From positions 1 to 21,732 of the forward strand of contig JBHJMP010001178.1 of the NCBI GenBank assembly GCA_043381765.1: 21,732 nucleotides of DNA, read 5' to 3'. Every line of letters starts with the position of its first letter. Position 1 is the first letter of the stretch. This DNA comes from Collodictyon triciliatum. Lineage: Eukaryota > CRuMs. The position numbers and the translations under genes are program-made. Shown piece by piece: positions 7,495 through 18,275 of the stretch. The notes below the pieces were generated by a model. It made no database searches. It worked only from the letters and a program-made list of their open reading frames with translations, and was not told the DNA's origin.

Positions 7495-10400
7495 CTAATT
7501 TTTTTTCTCCTCCTTCCTCATGTATTGTCTGAAGAACAGCACACACCTCTCTGCCATGTCAATTGCCATCGCCTTAGAATCCTGCGAACCAAGGTTTCTC
7601 ATCGACTGCAGTGTAAAGTCTAGGAGGTACGAGCGTTGTACCAGGGTGTTGATACGTTGCATGTGTCGCTCGGTGTATGGAATCATAGAGTCTATAATCT
7701 AAAGAGCGAACACAAGATTGCAAGATTACTCAACTTAATTGAGAATGCTTCGGTTTACTGGCTCTGAAGTGTTTGTATAACAAATAATCGTTCCTTGGAA
7801 GAATGAACAAGAATGAACAAGAATGAACAAGAATGAACAAGAATGAAAGAAAGTGAGAAATTGCCTCTCCAATGTAAGGTATTTCCTTCAATCGGTCGAT
7901 ATGGAGAGTTGTCAATAAGATATTGAGCACTTTTTGTGTAACAAAGGACTGTTTTCCTGATGTATTCCAATCCCGCATATACTAGTGATCAATAAAAGAA
8001 TTAAAACTGAAGCATGAAAGATTTTAATATTTATGTTAAATATGAATTGTATTTATCCCAAAAGAAACATCGAGTTGAAAATGGAAGGAACGAATCATAC
8101 TCCAACACATGTCCCAAGTTCCTTTTGTGGCAAACTTTTGATGACATCACCCAAGTTGATATCTAAAGGTAGAAATTGAAAGTCGATAAATATATGATCA
8201 TAATGAAAAAAAAAATCAAACGAGGGCGATTTTATGTGGGTAGGTCACAATATCTTGCAATCTTTCTAAGAGGTTCATGCTTATGATGAATTCACAAACC
8301 TGAATTAGATTCGATAAGATTTTCTAGTATTTTGTAAATTCGTGATGGTTGTTCCAATTCGAAAGCAAGAATAAGTGCGTTTTTATATTCTCTTAGGAGA
8401 AGGAAGTTCTGTATCTCTTGTTCCCTGGATAAGTATGTTACGATTGAGATAGATAGATAGATTTGACCATTAAATTGTTTTTTTTTCTGGGTAAATAAGG
8501 ACTAATTCATTGTAACGTTGTAAAAATAATAATAATCAAAAGATATCATAAAAAAATTCATACTTGAGTACTATCTTCTCTTGTGCAGCAATCTTCTCTT
8601 CTTCAACTTCTTTTGTAACATCTTTCCAAACATTGATAATGGAGTCTCTATAATTGAAAGATAATTTAAAATTAGCAATAATAATAACAATAAAAATAAT
8701 AAAGTAAAATGAAATGAACAGGGCTTTGATTGTGTATCATTAAAGTTTTCATCAATTATTGTCTCTGTGAGAAAGGAATTTAAAAGATACCCTCCACCAG
8801 TAATAATTATATTTTCGTCAGGGTGAACAGCAAGGGCCCAAATCTAGTGCGATTGTTGAAAAGAAAGGCTCATTAGATCTATGTGTTGTGCAGTATCCTT
8901 TGTACTTACTTCATTAAATACATTCCCATGAGACATCACGGATTTTTTTTTCTACTTTGTTCATTATCACTGCCATTATTTGTAAGGTAGACGGACTGAT
9001 GGCATCATATGGTCAAACCTTCTCAGTATGTGAATCGAAAGTTTCGACACATTCGTTTGTTTTCAAGGTCCATAACTTCAAAAGGCCATCTGACCCACTC
9101 GAAATGAGCTAATGCATTTGGTATTCCTTTATTTGAAATCACAAAGTATACTAATGATGGGGTTAAGATGACGGTGTATCCTCTTCTTTTTTTTTTTTTT
9201 ATGTATATTCATAACTTACTATTTGTTGTATTTTGTTTTACTAAATTTACATATAAAACATAAATGCAGTACCTGCATTCCCTTTGAGATGAAAGATACT
9301 CGCAAGACAGAGTTTAAGTGCCCTTCAAAGGTCTATAAATGTCAAGATTGCATTAGTGTAAACTACAACTTGGCAGTACGTCATCACATTTGTCAAAGTT
9401 GCTAAAAGGGAACAATAGAAAAACAAGAAACAAATTTATATTTGATAGATGGGAGAAGGGAATCATAGTCGAATTGGCTGAAATTACCATCAAACACGAA
9501 AAGTCCTTTACGGACCATATCTTAATCGTCTGGTCTCCAGAAGCAGTGGCAACCACTTGGTCGACAGGTGAAAACTCAACGCACCATATTCCTATTTCCA
9601 CCGTTTCAGTAATGTATTTGACCAGGTAGCCTCAATATATGGTGAAAATCATATGTTTGATTATAAATGAAGTAATAATGTGATTAGCCACCGCGCTTAT
9701 GTCCCTTCAGGGTCCCTTTTAGTTCCATATCAGGGAGAGACCATATCTTTGAAGGGGGGAAAAAAGAAGTCAAACAATGAATGATGGCACAATACAAAAC
9801 AGGTTAGTTGCATTAAGTTTGAATGGTTGGTCAAAAAAAAAAATGCCGTCACGAAATTATTAGAATGAAACCAGGAAAAAAAAAACTATCAGTTGTGTTT
9901 CAGGCACCTTGCTTGTTTTATCTTGAGAGCCGGTAGCAAATAAACGATCATTTGGTGCAACAGATATAGAATTGATATCTTTGTCATGGGCGAGAATGGT
10001 TTTGGTTGGATCAACTATGATGACATTAATTTGAGTATTTTTTTTTTTCATCCCTCAAGAATATATGAGCGTTCACAGTAAAATAAAAAAAATTATTTTT
10101 TAATCAATCATATATTCATCGAGTAGAGCCTACGGGAAATACTCTTGCGAATGCCTGGAAAAAAATATATATTAGGTGTAGTATATTTTATAAAATACAT
10201 ATCAGTGCAAGAACCGGCATCTGAAACTAGCTACTGAGCGATTTGGTATAAAAGAATTACTGCTTTTTTTAAACAAGGCAGTGGTGTTCCATAACTTTAT
10301 AGTCTTATCCTCTCCACCACTCAAGAAAAAGGCCTGTATTTTCATTTATATGGTGAATATAAACATACGGTGAGTCTCAATTAAATAGTGAATTGGAAGA

Positions 10401-13334
10401 ATAGTGGACTTTAAGAAAATAACACCTTGGTTTTTTTGGAAAATGCCACTGCAGAAACCGACGCCATGTGTCCCTCTCCAACACCGATGCATCTATTATG
10501 TGATATAGTTAGATAGCCAGTCATAACTGCTGCCGGAATATTTTTTATGTTTTATATATCAAAATGAAAGGAAAAAATATAGTAGTAACATAACTTTTCA
10601 GTAGTGCCATAGCTAAACTTCTAAATGAAAACATACTCCAATTTTTCCACGTCCCATAAACGAACAGTGTTATCTTTTGACCCCGAGCATAAAAGGGTCT
10701 TACATGTATTAATGGAACAGTAAGTTCATATCGCAAGGCATTGTTTGTTTGTTTGTTTTTTGTTTTTTTTTTCCTTTGTTTTTGTTTTTTGTTTAAAAAC
10801 AAAGGGGGTTACTTGAGACAACATGGTACTCTAATATTCAAATGACTTTTATACGCCGAGAGATTTAACTAAAGCCGTTGTTACATACTAACCTTGTCGA
10901 AAGATACATCGATTGATAAACAAATATCTTTATGACCATCAATTACATCACAATTCCACGTTTGCGTATCAAAAAGACGTATCTAATGCGTTTATTGATG
11001 TACAAAAGAAAAGCATATCAAATAGAAAAAAATCGTTTCGCCAAAATTAATTGAAGATGGTCAAAGTGATTTAGTGTATAATTTTTTATCTTTGTTTTGT
11101 TGTTATTGATGATTATGAGAAAAGCGTACTTGTTCGCTATTTGTCGCAGTAACGATACGGCTTTCATTACCCAAGAACTTCACATCAATAATCTGGATGC
11201 GAAGTGTTATATTTATGCGCAAACATTATAAAGCTATGACGCTGGAGCATCGATCGTAGAAAAAAACCTGTGAAATTTTGAAGGAAAAAGTAAAATGGAA
11301 ACCAACCTGGTCGTTGTATCCAATAAAAACCTTTTGTTTTTCCAGGGTTCTGTGATTTTCAAAGAAAAGTGATATTTTTCAAACTTACTCGCATTAAAGA
11401 GAGTGAGAATAACAGTTGCGTGAACAAAAAAAGAAACAAATTATCACTGTTGGCTGTTTGTTTAGAAAATAATGAAATCCTAACATTTGGTCAAAGAAAA
11501 TAAGATTCTGATCATTGGTGATCACGATTAGCTGCCCACTGGCATTTTTCTGTCTAAATAGTACGGTCGATGCATTACATTTAAATTCATAAGAAAAAAA
11601 TCTTTAGATAAGACGGTACCACTTATTTTCCTATCGAACTGGAAACATAATCAAGTGTGTTTTGGGATAAATAATAGTTTACATCATTCCTACAAATGGG
11701 CGAGCTTCATTCTCATAAGATGATGATATGACTGCAGCACCATTTGATAATTTCCATGATCTTAGCTGGCCCTTTTCTCCTGCTGTAACATACGTGCCTG
11801 TGTGCAATCTTGGTTAGTTTTTATTGTCAATTTGACACGATTTTCTCTTCTTTCGTTGTCTCTTTGTCCCTTTCTTTTCTTTATTAAGAGTGAATGCAGC
11901 ATGAATGATATCTAGATGTGTCTATAGATTTACAATTTTCAAGTTCGTTATCATTCTCTTGATGCACGATGCAAAGAGCTTCGACTACCTATGAAAAATA
12001 TGTGTGTATTTTTTTTGGACATTTTTTTTTAAAAAAAAAATTGTTTCCTTTATTCGATTCAAAGTCATATGGAGAAAATAAATCTATAAAAGAGAGAGAA
12101 AGAATATGCACACTTTTATTCATTCATTATTCAATAACAACACTCCGACACTCTTTCGTTTTTTTAGTAAGCTCAAAATATTCTCGCTTTTTATAAAATC
12201 ACACTAAATAAGGGTTGGTGTGCTTGTAGAAAAGTAGAGTCAGGTATGACTTGGTAATCATACAAACCTCAAAGGTGATGAAGGTGTCTTCGAGGGCATT
12301 TTTTAAGATGTTAATCTTATTCACAACACGATCACGACCGCCTGTCAGCAGATATTTCCCACCCTTTGTAAAAGCTAAAGATGTTGGCACACTCATATGT
12401 GCACTAAACTTGCCGATGGGCCTAAAGCCAATAAAAGCATAGAGAGGAGAAAAGATTGATATTGTGGTTAATTTGAATCATTCTGACATCGCAAGGCAGT
12501 NNNNNNNNNNNNNNNNNNNNNNNNNNNNNNNNNNNNNNNNNNNNNNNNNNNNNNNNNNNNNNNNNNNNNNNNNNNNNNNNNNNNNNNNNNNNNNNNNNNN
12601 NNNNNNNNNNNNNNNNNNNNNNNNNNNNNNNNNNNNNNNNNNNNNNNNNNNNNNNNNNNNNNNNNNNNNNNNNNNNNNNNNNNNNNNNNNNNNNNNNNNN
12701 NNNNNNNNNNNNNNNNNNNNNNNNNNNNNNNNNNNNNNNNNNNNNNNNNNNNNNNNNNNNNNNNNNNNNNNNNNNNNNNNNNNNNNNNNNNNNNNNNNNN
12801 NNNNNNNNNNNNNNNNNNNNNNNNNNNNNNNNNNNNNNNNNNNNNNNNNNNNNNNNNNNNNNNNNNNNNNNNNNNNNNNNNNNNNNNNNNNNNNNNNNNN
12901 NNNNNNNNNNNNNNNNNNNNNNNNNNNNNNNNNNNNNNNNNNNNNNNNNNNNNNNNNNNNNNNNNNNNNNNNNNNNNNNNNNNNNNNNNNNNNNNNNNNN
13001 NNNNNNNNNNNNNNNNNNNNNNNNNNNNNNNNNNNNNNNNNNNNNNNNNNNNNNNNNNNNNNNNNNNNNNNNNNNNNNNNNNNNNNNNNNNNNNNNNNNN
13101 NTTTTGTGGCCCTTTTTCGGGGTTCACGTGCCCATGACAATAATCGCAAATGAACGAAATAAATTTATATCAATCAAACCTTCCATGAGCGGATATTCTC
13201 GTACGATGTAAGGGAGTATGACTTGACAAGCAAATTACGCAGGTAAACCACAAAAGACGAGGAATCTGGGGCGACGGCGAGCGCACTGACAATGTCCTCC
13301 TAAGGTAAAAGGTTGAGGGATGAAATGCATGGAA

Positions 13335-13422
<88 letters not shown>

Positions 13423-13587
13423 CATGGTAAATTTGTGAATATATGACTATGCTATTGTATAATTTTTTTAAATGGTTCAATATAAGAAATAGATAGATAA
13501 ACATAAAAGAAAATTGGTAAATAGGCGTATTTTGCCTGAAAGTAGCGCTATGACCCACGCTGTCCCACTCTAAAACGAATGACTCGG

Positions 13588-13664
<77 letters not shown>

Positions 13665-13853
13665 AAAACTCACATTGCTCCAGGAGTGGACAGTTTGGCT
13701 CTTTGTCACATCGACCAGGCGTGTGGCTTCGTGGCTGACGCAGATGAGGCGGTCTCCTTCTTCGCAAAGCCGCACAATGCCGCCCGTGAAGATGGCCTCG
13801 TGGTGGGAGTCCACGCGGAATGTTGACTTGAGTCCCTTCAGAACACTGTGCAT
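7495..13853 (-). CDS. UTP13: U3 snoRNP / SSU processome WD40 protein UTP13 (TBL3)
   Basis: UTP13/TBL3 acts in the nucleolus in the UTP-B subcomplex of the small-subunit processome, needed for 18S rRNA maturation. Exons in order: 13674-13853, 13180-13299, [gap], 12268-12421, 11934-11988, 11694-11797, 11485-11549, 11307-11349, 11130-11192, 10893-10982, 10637-10698, 10426-10492, 10228-10333, 9908-10014, 9692-9746, 9488-9591, 9273-9332, 9019-9108, 8791-8843, 8564-8647, 8300-8424, 8101-8162, 7865-7981, 7495-7698. They give about 723 residues in full phase agreement. Diagnostic stretches are LAHDKDINSISVAPNDRLFA, IWCVEFSPVDQVVATASGDQ, TFEGHLNSVLRVSF, LISSGSDGLLKLWTLKTNEC and, in the C-terminal Utp13 domain, MIPYTERHMQRINTLVQRSY. 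Some 80-90 residues of early WD40 repeats must lie in the 601-nt gap, bringing the total near the usual 810. The 10228 donor was chosen because it restores phase. Confidence 0.97.
7699..7864 (-). other. Probable GC-AG intron of UTP13
   Basis: The preceding exon ends in PYIGE and the next starts IIDSMIPYTERH, both in phase 0. The only boundary that joins them is AG|GCAATT...TTTAG, a GC rather than GT donor. The nearest GT alternative, inside the 10-bp repeat, leads directly to a stop codon. Confidence 0.7.
7801..7847. repeat. 10-bp tandem repeat GAATGAACAA
   Basis: Four full GAATGAACAA units and a partial one lie inside the GC-AG intron of UTP13, starting 18 nt downstream of its donor on the minus strand. 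Confidence 0.95.
12501..13101. other. Assembly gap of 601 N inside UTP13
   Basis: This is undetermined sequence. The reading frame leaving the exon at 13180 (phase 0) and the frame entering the exon at 12421 (needs two bases from upstream) show that at least one UTP13 exon is hidden here or beside it. Confidence 0.97.
13333..13422. repeat. (AAAT)n microsatellite
   Basis: About 22 uninterrupted AAAT units lie within the first UTP13 intron. Confidence 0.95.
13590..13658. repeat. (GA)n microsatellite
   Basis: About 34 GA units. On the transcribed strand this is a CT tract beginning about 14 nt after the donor of UTP13 intron 1. Confidence 0.95.
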
Positions 13854-14493
13854 TCTTTCCTGTGTCCTATGAGCGAGAATCAAGGGCGGCGTCAGAGTAC
13901 TATCTTTGCAACGAGAGGGTCAGCCCCAAAGTCATAAGCAAAGCGGGGTGATGCCCACAAAAAAACAAAAAACAAAAAAAAAAAAAAAAACAAAAAATGA
14001 GACCAAAAAATGAGAATCCCTCGAGCAGGCAAGACTGAAACCAGAAACCAAGGCAGTCCAAGACGCTCACAGCAACCAACTCTGCTGGAGGCCTTGGTTG
14101 GGCAGTCGGCTCTGGTCCGATTTGCTCCTCATCGTTCTTCGCCCGCGATCTTTTCTGTTGTGTCTGACACCGCTGCTCATCGAGCCACCGACGAAGAGAA
14201 CAAAAGCGCCGCGATAGGCAACGAGGGCAGTACTATTCCCACCGTACCTTTGTGGTCTCACTCCCGTTGTTTGGTGCTGAGCAAGCCACACTCCCAGACA
14301 CTATCCGGACTTCACAATACTCTATCCCCGGCAATCGTATGTTTATTGGGCTTCAATCAGAGAGCAAGAAGTAAACCCCGCACGGCTCGAAGGGTTGTTC
14401 GCTGCGCAGTGGGATAAACGGTAGACTTGGAGGGATCGGTTGGGGCTTTTGAGGAATGCGCAAAGGCATGGGGCGACCGGCACTCGCGCTTGT
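13854..14493. other. Intergenic region between eL38 and UTP13
   Basis: It contains the eL38 3' flank and the UTP13 upstream region (both genes on the minus strand). An A-rich tract with scattered C lies at about 13959-13997. A plus-strand open frame at 14010-14417 has no recognisable domain and is antisense to this spacer, so it is not called. Confidence 0.6.
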
Positions 14494-15407
14494 TTACAAC
14501 TCGACGGGCTTCAGGGTTGGGGGCAGCGACTGCTTCAGCTTGCTGGCCTTCTCGGCATCCTTGACAATGAGGGTGTAGAGGTAGCGGCTGCAGCGCAGCT
14601 TGAACTTGGTGTTGTCCTTGTTCTTTTTGATCTTGATGGCTGCACAGCGAGAGGTTTCGAGGGAAGGGCTTAGGACCGTTGGTATGTGTGTCCCTTCGTG
14701 GAGAAAAAAAGTGGTGGAGGTCACCAGTGGGATGTGCAGACAATTAATGCTTACACTTGGCGTCCTTGCGGCGGGACTTGGTGAGGAAATCCTTGATCTC
14801 AGTGACGCGCTGGGGCTACACAGGAAATAAAACTTAAGACTCGGTACTGAGCGTCTGTTTTTGAAGTTTAGTTCCAGCGGTCGTGCAGAGATCCAGTTGA
14901 CTATTTGAGCTACTTTTGCGTAATGACAGTGGCCGCAGCATAGTACTTATAGATCGTCTTAGGCACAAAACGAGAGTCTGAGAAGAGAGTGGATCTCAGT
15001 TATGTTTCTGCGGTCGGGAAAAGCTATTGTTGCCACGGGTTAGGACAGCGCCAAGAGAGTCATAGTTTGACAAGCAAGGAGTTTGCGGCGACTGGAAACA
15101 CTGACTCCTGCGACATGAAAGTGCACATACAAATTTGACCCAAAGTCTGCAAAAATAGAGCCCGATCGAGTTGATCGCAGGAGCAGGCAGTTGGATTCTG
15201 ATCGGGTTACAACACTCCCCTTTCCGTACTTTCTTTCAGACTGACTAGTTTGGGGCTCCACAGCTTCGTGTGTGCCACGGGTGGGCTCCTGGTTGTATAC
15301 TTGCAGAGGAACAAAGTCCGGCTAACTAAGCCCTTGGGCTTCATATGACCGAGAGTTGACTTAAGGGCTCGTAAGGGGGGCAAGGAAGATGTATTATTTC
15401 TTACCAT
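14494..15407 (-). CDS. RPL38: 60S ribosomal protein eL38
   Basis: Three exons (coding parts 15405-15407, 14755-14815, 14494-14639) encode 69 residues, against about 70 in animals. Exon 1 contributes only the ATG, followed at once by donor GTAAGA. Exon 2 gives [20 protein letters not shown] and one base. Exon 3 completes a Ser codon and continues [20 protein letters not shown], then [27 protein letters not shown] and a TAA. The match to eL38 is close throughout and no residues are missing. The protein is a small component of the large cytoplasmic subunit. The start was fixed by phase: only the ATG at 15407 sits against a good donor and joins PQRV in frame. Intron 1 (14816-15404, 589 nt) is long enough to host a snoRNA, as ribosomal-protein introns often do, but I found no convincing C/D boxes. 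Confidence 0.97.
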
Positions 15408-15929
15408 TTTGGAGCGGGCTTCTGGGGTTTCGGTGCTGTTGGACGCGATACCTCACGGATGGACACGATAGAGTGGGAAGAGAATCATGGGTTTCAGAAT
15501 GCCGGAGGCTGTCTCTATTACAAGACAAATTCGAATTTTCTATTTCTGGAAAATAGGGTACTGCGGTTTTTTGTTTGCCTGTTGGAGCCCAATTCCACCC
15601 ATCGCCTCGCCCTTGTTGCGTTGCGGTGGACAAGAGGTCATACGGAATCCTTTTTCTTTTTTTTGGTTCCCCAGTACTATGTATGAGGAATACTTTATGG
15701 GGAGAGATAAAGCCGCTTTAATCAACAAAAAATAAAAAAAAAAATGTTGCGGCGACCAAAGTTGTGGATGTATTGGTGCGAAGGGGAAGTTTAAGCCAAT
15801 CTTGGATACACAGACTGAGGATATCAAGATGGAGGGTAAATGGTGGGTTCATTACAGGGCCTTACTGTAAACTGTTTTTTAGGGCTCTTTTTTTTTTTTT
15901 TTGGAAAATATGTCCTGTAGAAAAGAAAA
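15408..15929. other. Intergenic region upstream of eL38
   Basis: This is the space between the stop of the 476-aa gene and the eL38 start codon, both on the minus strand. It includes a T run at about 15888-15902. The open frames here are short and lack any family-like pattern. Confidence 0.6.
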
Positions 15930-17906
15930 CTATCGCGTCTTGGAATGAAGTCTGGATACTGTTCTTGTCCAGTAATCATCCTCGTTCTCGTTGGTTGCGG
16001 TGTCTTTATCTTTCTGACTTTTTATTTGTGCCGTGACTTCTTTTTTGCGCTGAAGCCAAATCGATTTCATCATGTTAAGTTCCTCGCTGAGTGTCGGTCT
16101 CTCAGATTTTTCAGGAGAAACTTTCTTTCTTTTTTCCGACTTATCACTTAGAAGCATAGGGTCGCTTTTTCGCAGAATCATGGCTAATTCACTTTGTTGG
16201 GCCTCTTTTGGAGAGAATCCAGCGGTCTGTTTTTGAGATTCTTGCTTTTCTTTTCTCAGTCGGTATACATCCCGAAGCCAACTCTGTATCTTTGCATCGT
16301 TAGCAAAATTCGATTGAGGTGCTATATATGGTGACTTTGGCCCTGTTGTTACACGACTGTCCCCGTCATTTTCATAAAATTCAGAATGGGCACTATGTCG
16401 GCTATTTCTTTTTGGGCTCACATCAAGACGAAAATGAGTCGAATCTATTTGAAGAGGACTTTTTGTTTCCTTTAATCTGCTCGGTGATGTAAACCTCTGT
16501 TTGCTCGGCTTAAAAGTTTCGTTCATGCGTGAGGAGGCTGTATTCTCCTTTATATTTCTTGTACGTGAACTTTGTAAGTCAAAGGAATCTGAAGGTGATT
16601 CCGAGCCTGAGTCTGAGTCATCCTTGATGGCAAACTCTTCGACAAACCTAGTCAGTGACCTTGATTCTAACGGACTTTCCGTGACTTCTTCACGTTGCCT
16701 CATTTTCGATTGGATTTTTCTCAGAGATTCTTTCTTTGATTTGGAATGCATAGTAACGGAATCGTTTAAAGAGGGTTCACCACGATATAGTATTTCTGCC
16801 TGTTTCCTCTGTTCCTCTTTTTGTTTTTGAAGTTCAAGCTCCTAGAAAGGAATGACATTAGCAATTACGAACATCAGTAATATAGTTTGTATGAAAAGTC
16901 TGAAATCATAATTTGAATATGAACTTTTGTGATTGAAATTAATGATACTTTAAAACCATAAAATCTTATGCTCACTAAGTAAGTGGATTCAATATAAAAT
17001 TAACCCACATGTATGGCTGTATTTAAGCGAATAACCATCTTGTTCATACTCGCCATGGAGGTCACCTATTATTTTTTATTTAGTTTTCATGAAATAATTG
17101 ATAGAGATTTTGCGTTAGACGATCCAGTATATAAGTGGTCAATACGTTAGCTATGATGCCATACTTTGCTTCGGTTATTTGGCCCAATCTTTCTCTCCTG
17201 GCTAAGGTGTGAGTCTTCAAAAGTCAGGGCGCGTGATGTGGGAATGTTTGGAGCACGAGACAAATTTGGTGGGTGACAAATAGAGCAACCAAATCGGCTG
17301 TTGTGGTGATGGTTGTGCCGCAAAGTTATCTGGGACGCGGGTATGATGCGATCTGGTGACTGCTTGAGGTACTGTAAATGAAGAATTGATATGTAGAATT
17401 TATCTTGTAAGTGCAAAATAAGTTTCCAATATATTAGTTCATCTCAGTTATTTTCAGTACTACTTTATATCTTCAGGATTCATGAAACCCTTTCACTAAA
17501 CGAGATGACACCGAAATAATATTTCATACAAGGTCTATATCAGTTCCTGACAAGTCTGCAATGCGTTGCCACAGTGTTTCGATGTGTCGCGACATTTCAA
17601 ACATAGTCTAAGTCAAAGCGGAACATCGAGCTGTTTAGATCGCTTGAATGTATGATGAGCGAGAGACCAATAAGCCAAATGTCGGGCATGTGCGATAATG
17701 ACGGGCATTATAGAGCAGAGGCACAATACCGGGGTGGGTTGCGCCTTCGTCTGCCGCGTGCGACCCGTCGATGCCTCTGCCGATGCTGCTCGCTTCTTTG
17801 GTGAGTCTGTGAGTTTCGGCATTGTGTGAAGTGCTCGGAATATCTCCGGGGTCAGCCGCACTGGTGTTGTCGGTCTGAAAGAGGTCGACGATCGCGTCTG
17901 CTGCAT
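15930..17906 (-). CDS. Unrecognised 476-residue Ser/Lys-rich protein, five exons
   Basis: Exons 17730-17906, 17530-17607, 17165-17371, 17009-17065 and 15930-16841 join with every junction in phase 0. The protein begins MQQTRSSTSFRPTTPVRLTP. It has a hydrophobic helix MFEMSRHIETLWQRIADLSG (61-80), a His-rich stretch followed by C114-S-I-C117-H118, and a Glu/Gln/Lys segment ELELQKQKEEQRKQAEI (from 174) that probably forms a coiled coil. Then comes a long Ser/Lys/Glu-rich region containing IQSWLRDVYRLRKEKQES and, near the end, MMKSIWLQRKKEVTAQIK and DDYWTRTVSRLHSKTR. No signal peptide or membrane segment is apparent. I do not recognise the family. The single CxxCH is not enough for a zinc finger or haem site. 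The layout resembles cytoskeletal or centrosomal scaffold proteins and the upstream neighbour is axonemal, but a ciliary role is speculation. The gene itself is well supported by phase. Confidence 0.8.
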
Positions 17907-18275
17907 CTCACTAAACTATATAAACAGTCGCCTTGGGCGCTGTGGAGTCTGAGTGAGCCACGCTGTGGAAGCTTCTTCTCATTCCACAAACCAGAAAAGA
18001 GGATGCTTGAAGAAAGAGGTGGGCCGCAGTTGGCTGCAAGGTCACGAATCAGCCGAGCCCACCCAGGACAGCGTGGAGAAAGAAAAAAGAAAAAAAGAGG
18101 CCTAGCAGGCGTGAATCATGCCTTCTCCCTTCTTACAGCTAGTTTTGTGCAGCAGAGACACAGAGCATGCGGAACTTGAACGTTGGGGAATGCCGGTTGG
18201 AGCAGGTTCAAACCGCGCCCTAGCATCTGAAGCGCAACAAGAGAGGTGGCCTTGAGCGCATCGTTTGTTTATTCA
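17907..18275. other. Intergenic region between RSP4/6 and the 476-aa gene
   Basis: This is a 369-bp spacer between two minus-strand genes. It has a purine-rich patch near 18080-18100 and a TATATAAA sequence at 17917-17924 in plus orientation, close to the downstream start codon. There are no credible coding frames. Confidence 0.6.
18268..18273 (-). terminator. AATAAA polyadenylation-like hexamer
   Basis: AATAAA on the minus strand lies two bases beyond the RSP4/6 stop codon. The position is unusually close to the stop, so it may be chance, but the hexamer is exact. Confidence 0.35.

Noticed and set aside
10127-10154. A micro-exon of UTP13 (AFARVFP or AFAR)
   Set aside because: Its phase does not fit the next exon, whereas ending the previous exon at 10228 joins to 10014 in phase without it.
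12464-13153. Long open frames spanning the N gap
   Set aside because: They consist almost entirely of undetermined bases.
14816-15404. C/D box snoRNA inside eL38 intron 1
   Set aside because: Only a poor C-box-like CATATGA and scattered CTGA are present; there is no close pair of good boxes with a terminal stem.
17917-17924. TATATAAA as promoter of the 476-aa gene
   Set aside because: The consensus orientation is the plus strand, where no gene follows, and it lies only 10-20 bases from the minus-strand start codon, too close for a TATA box of that gene.
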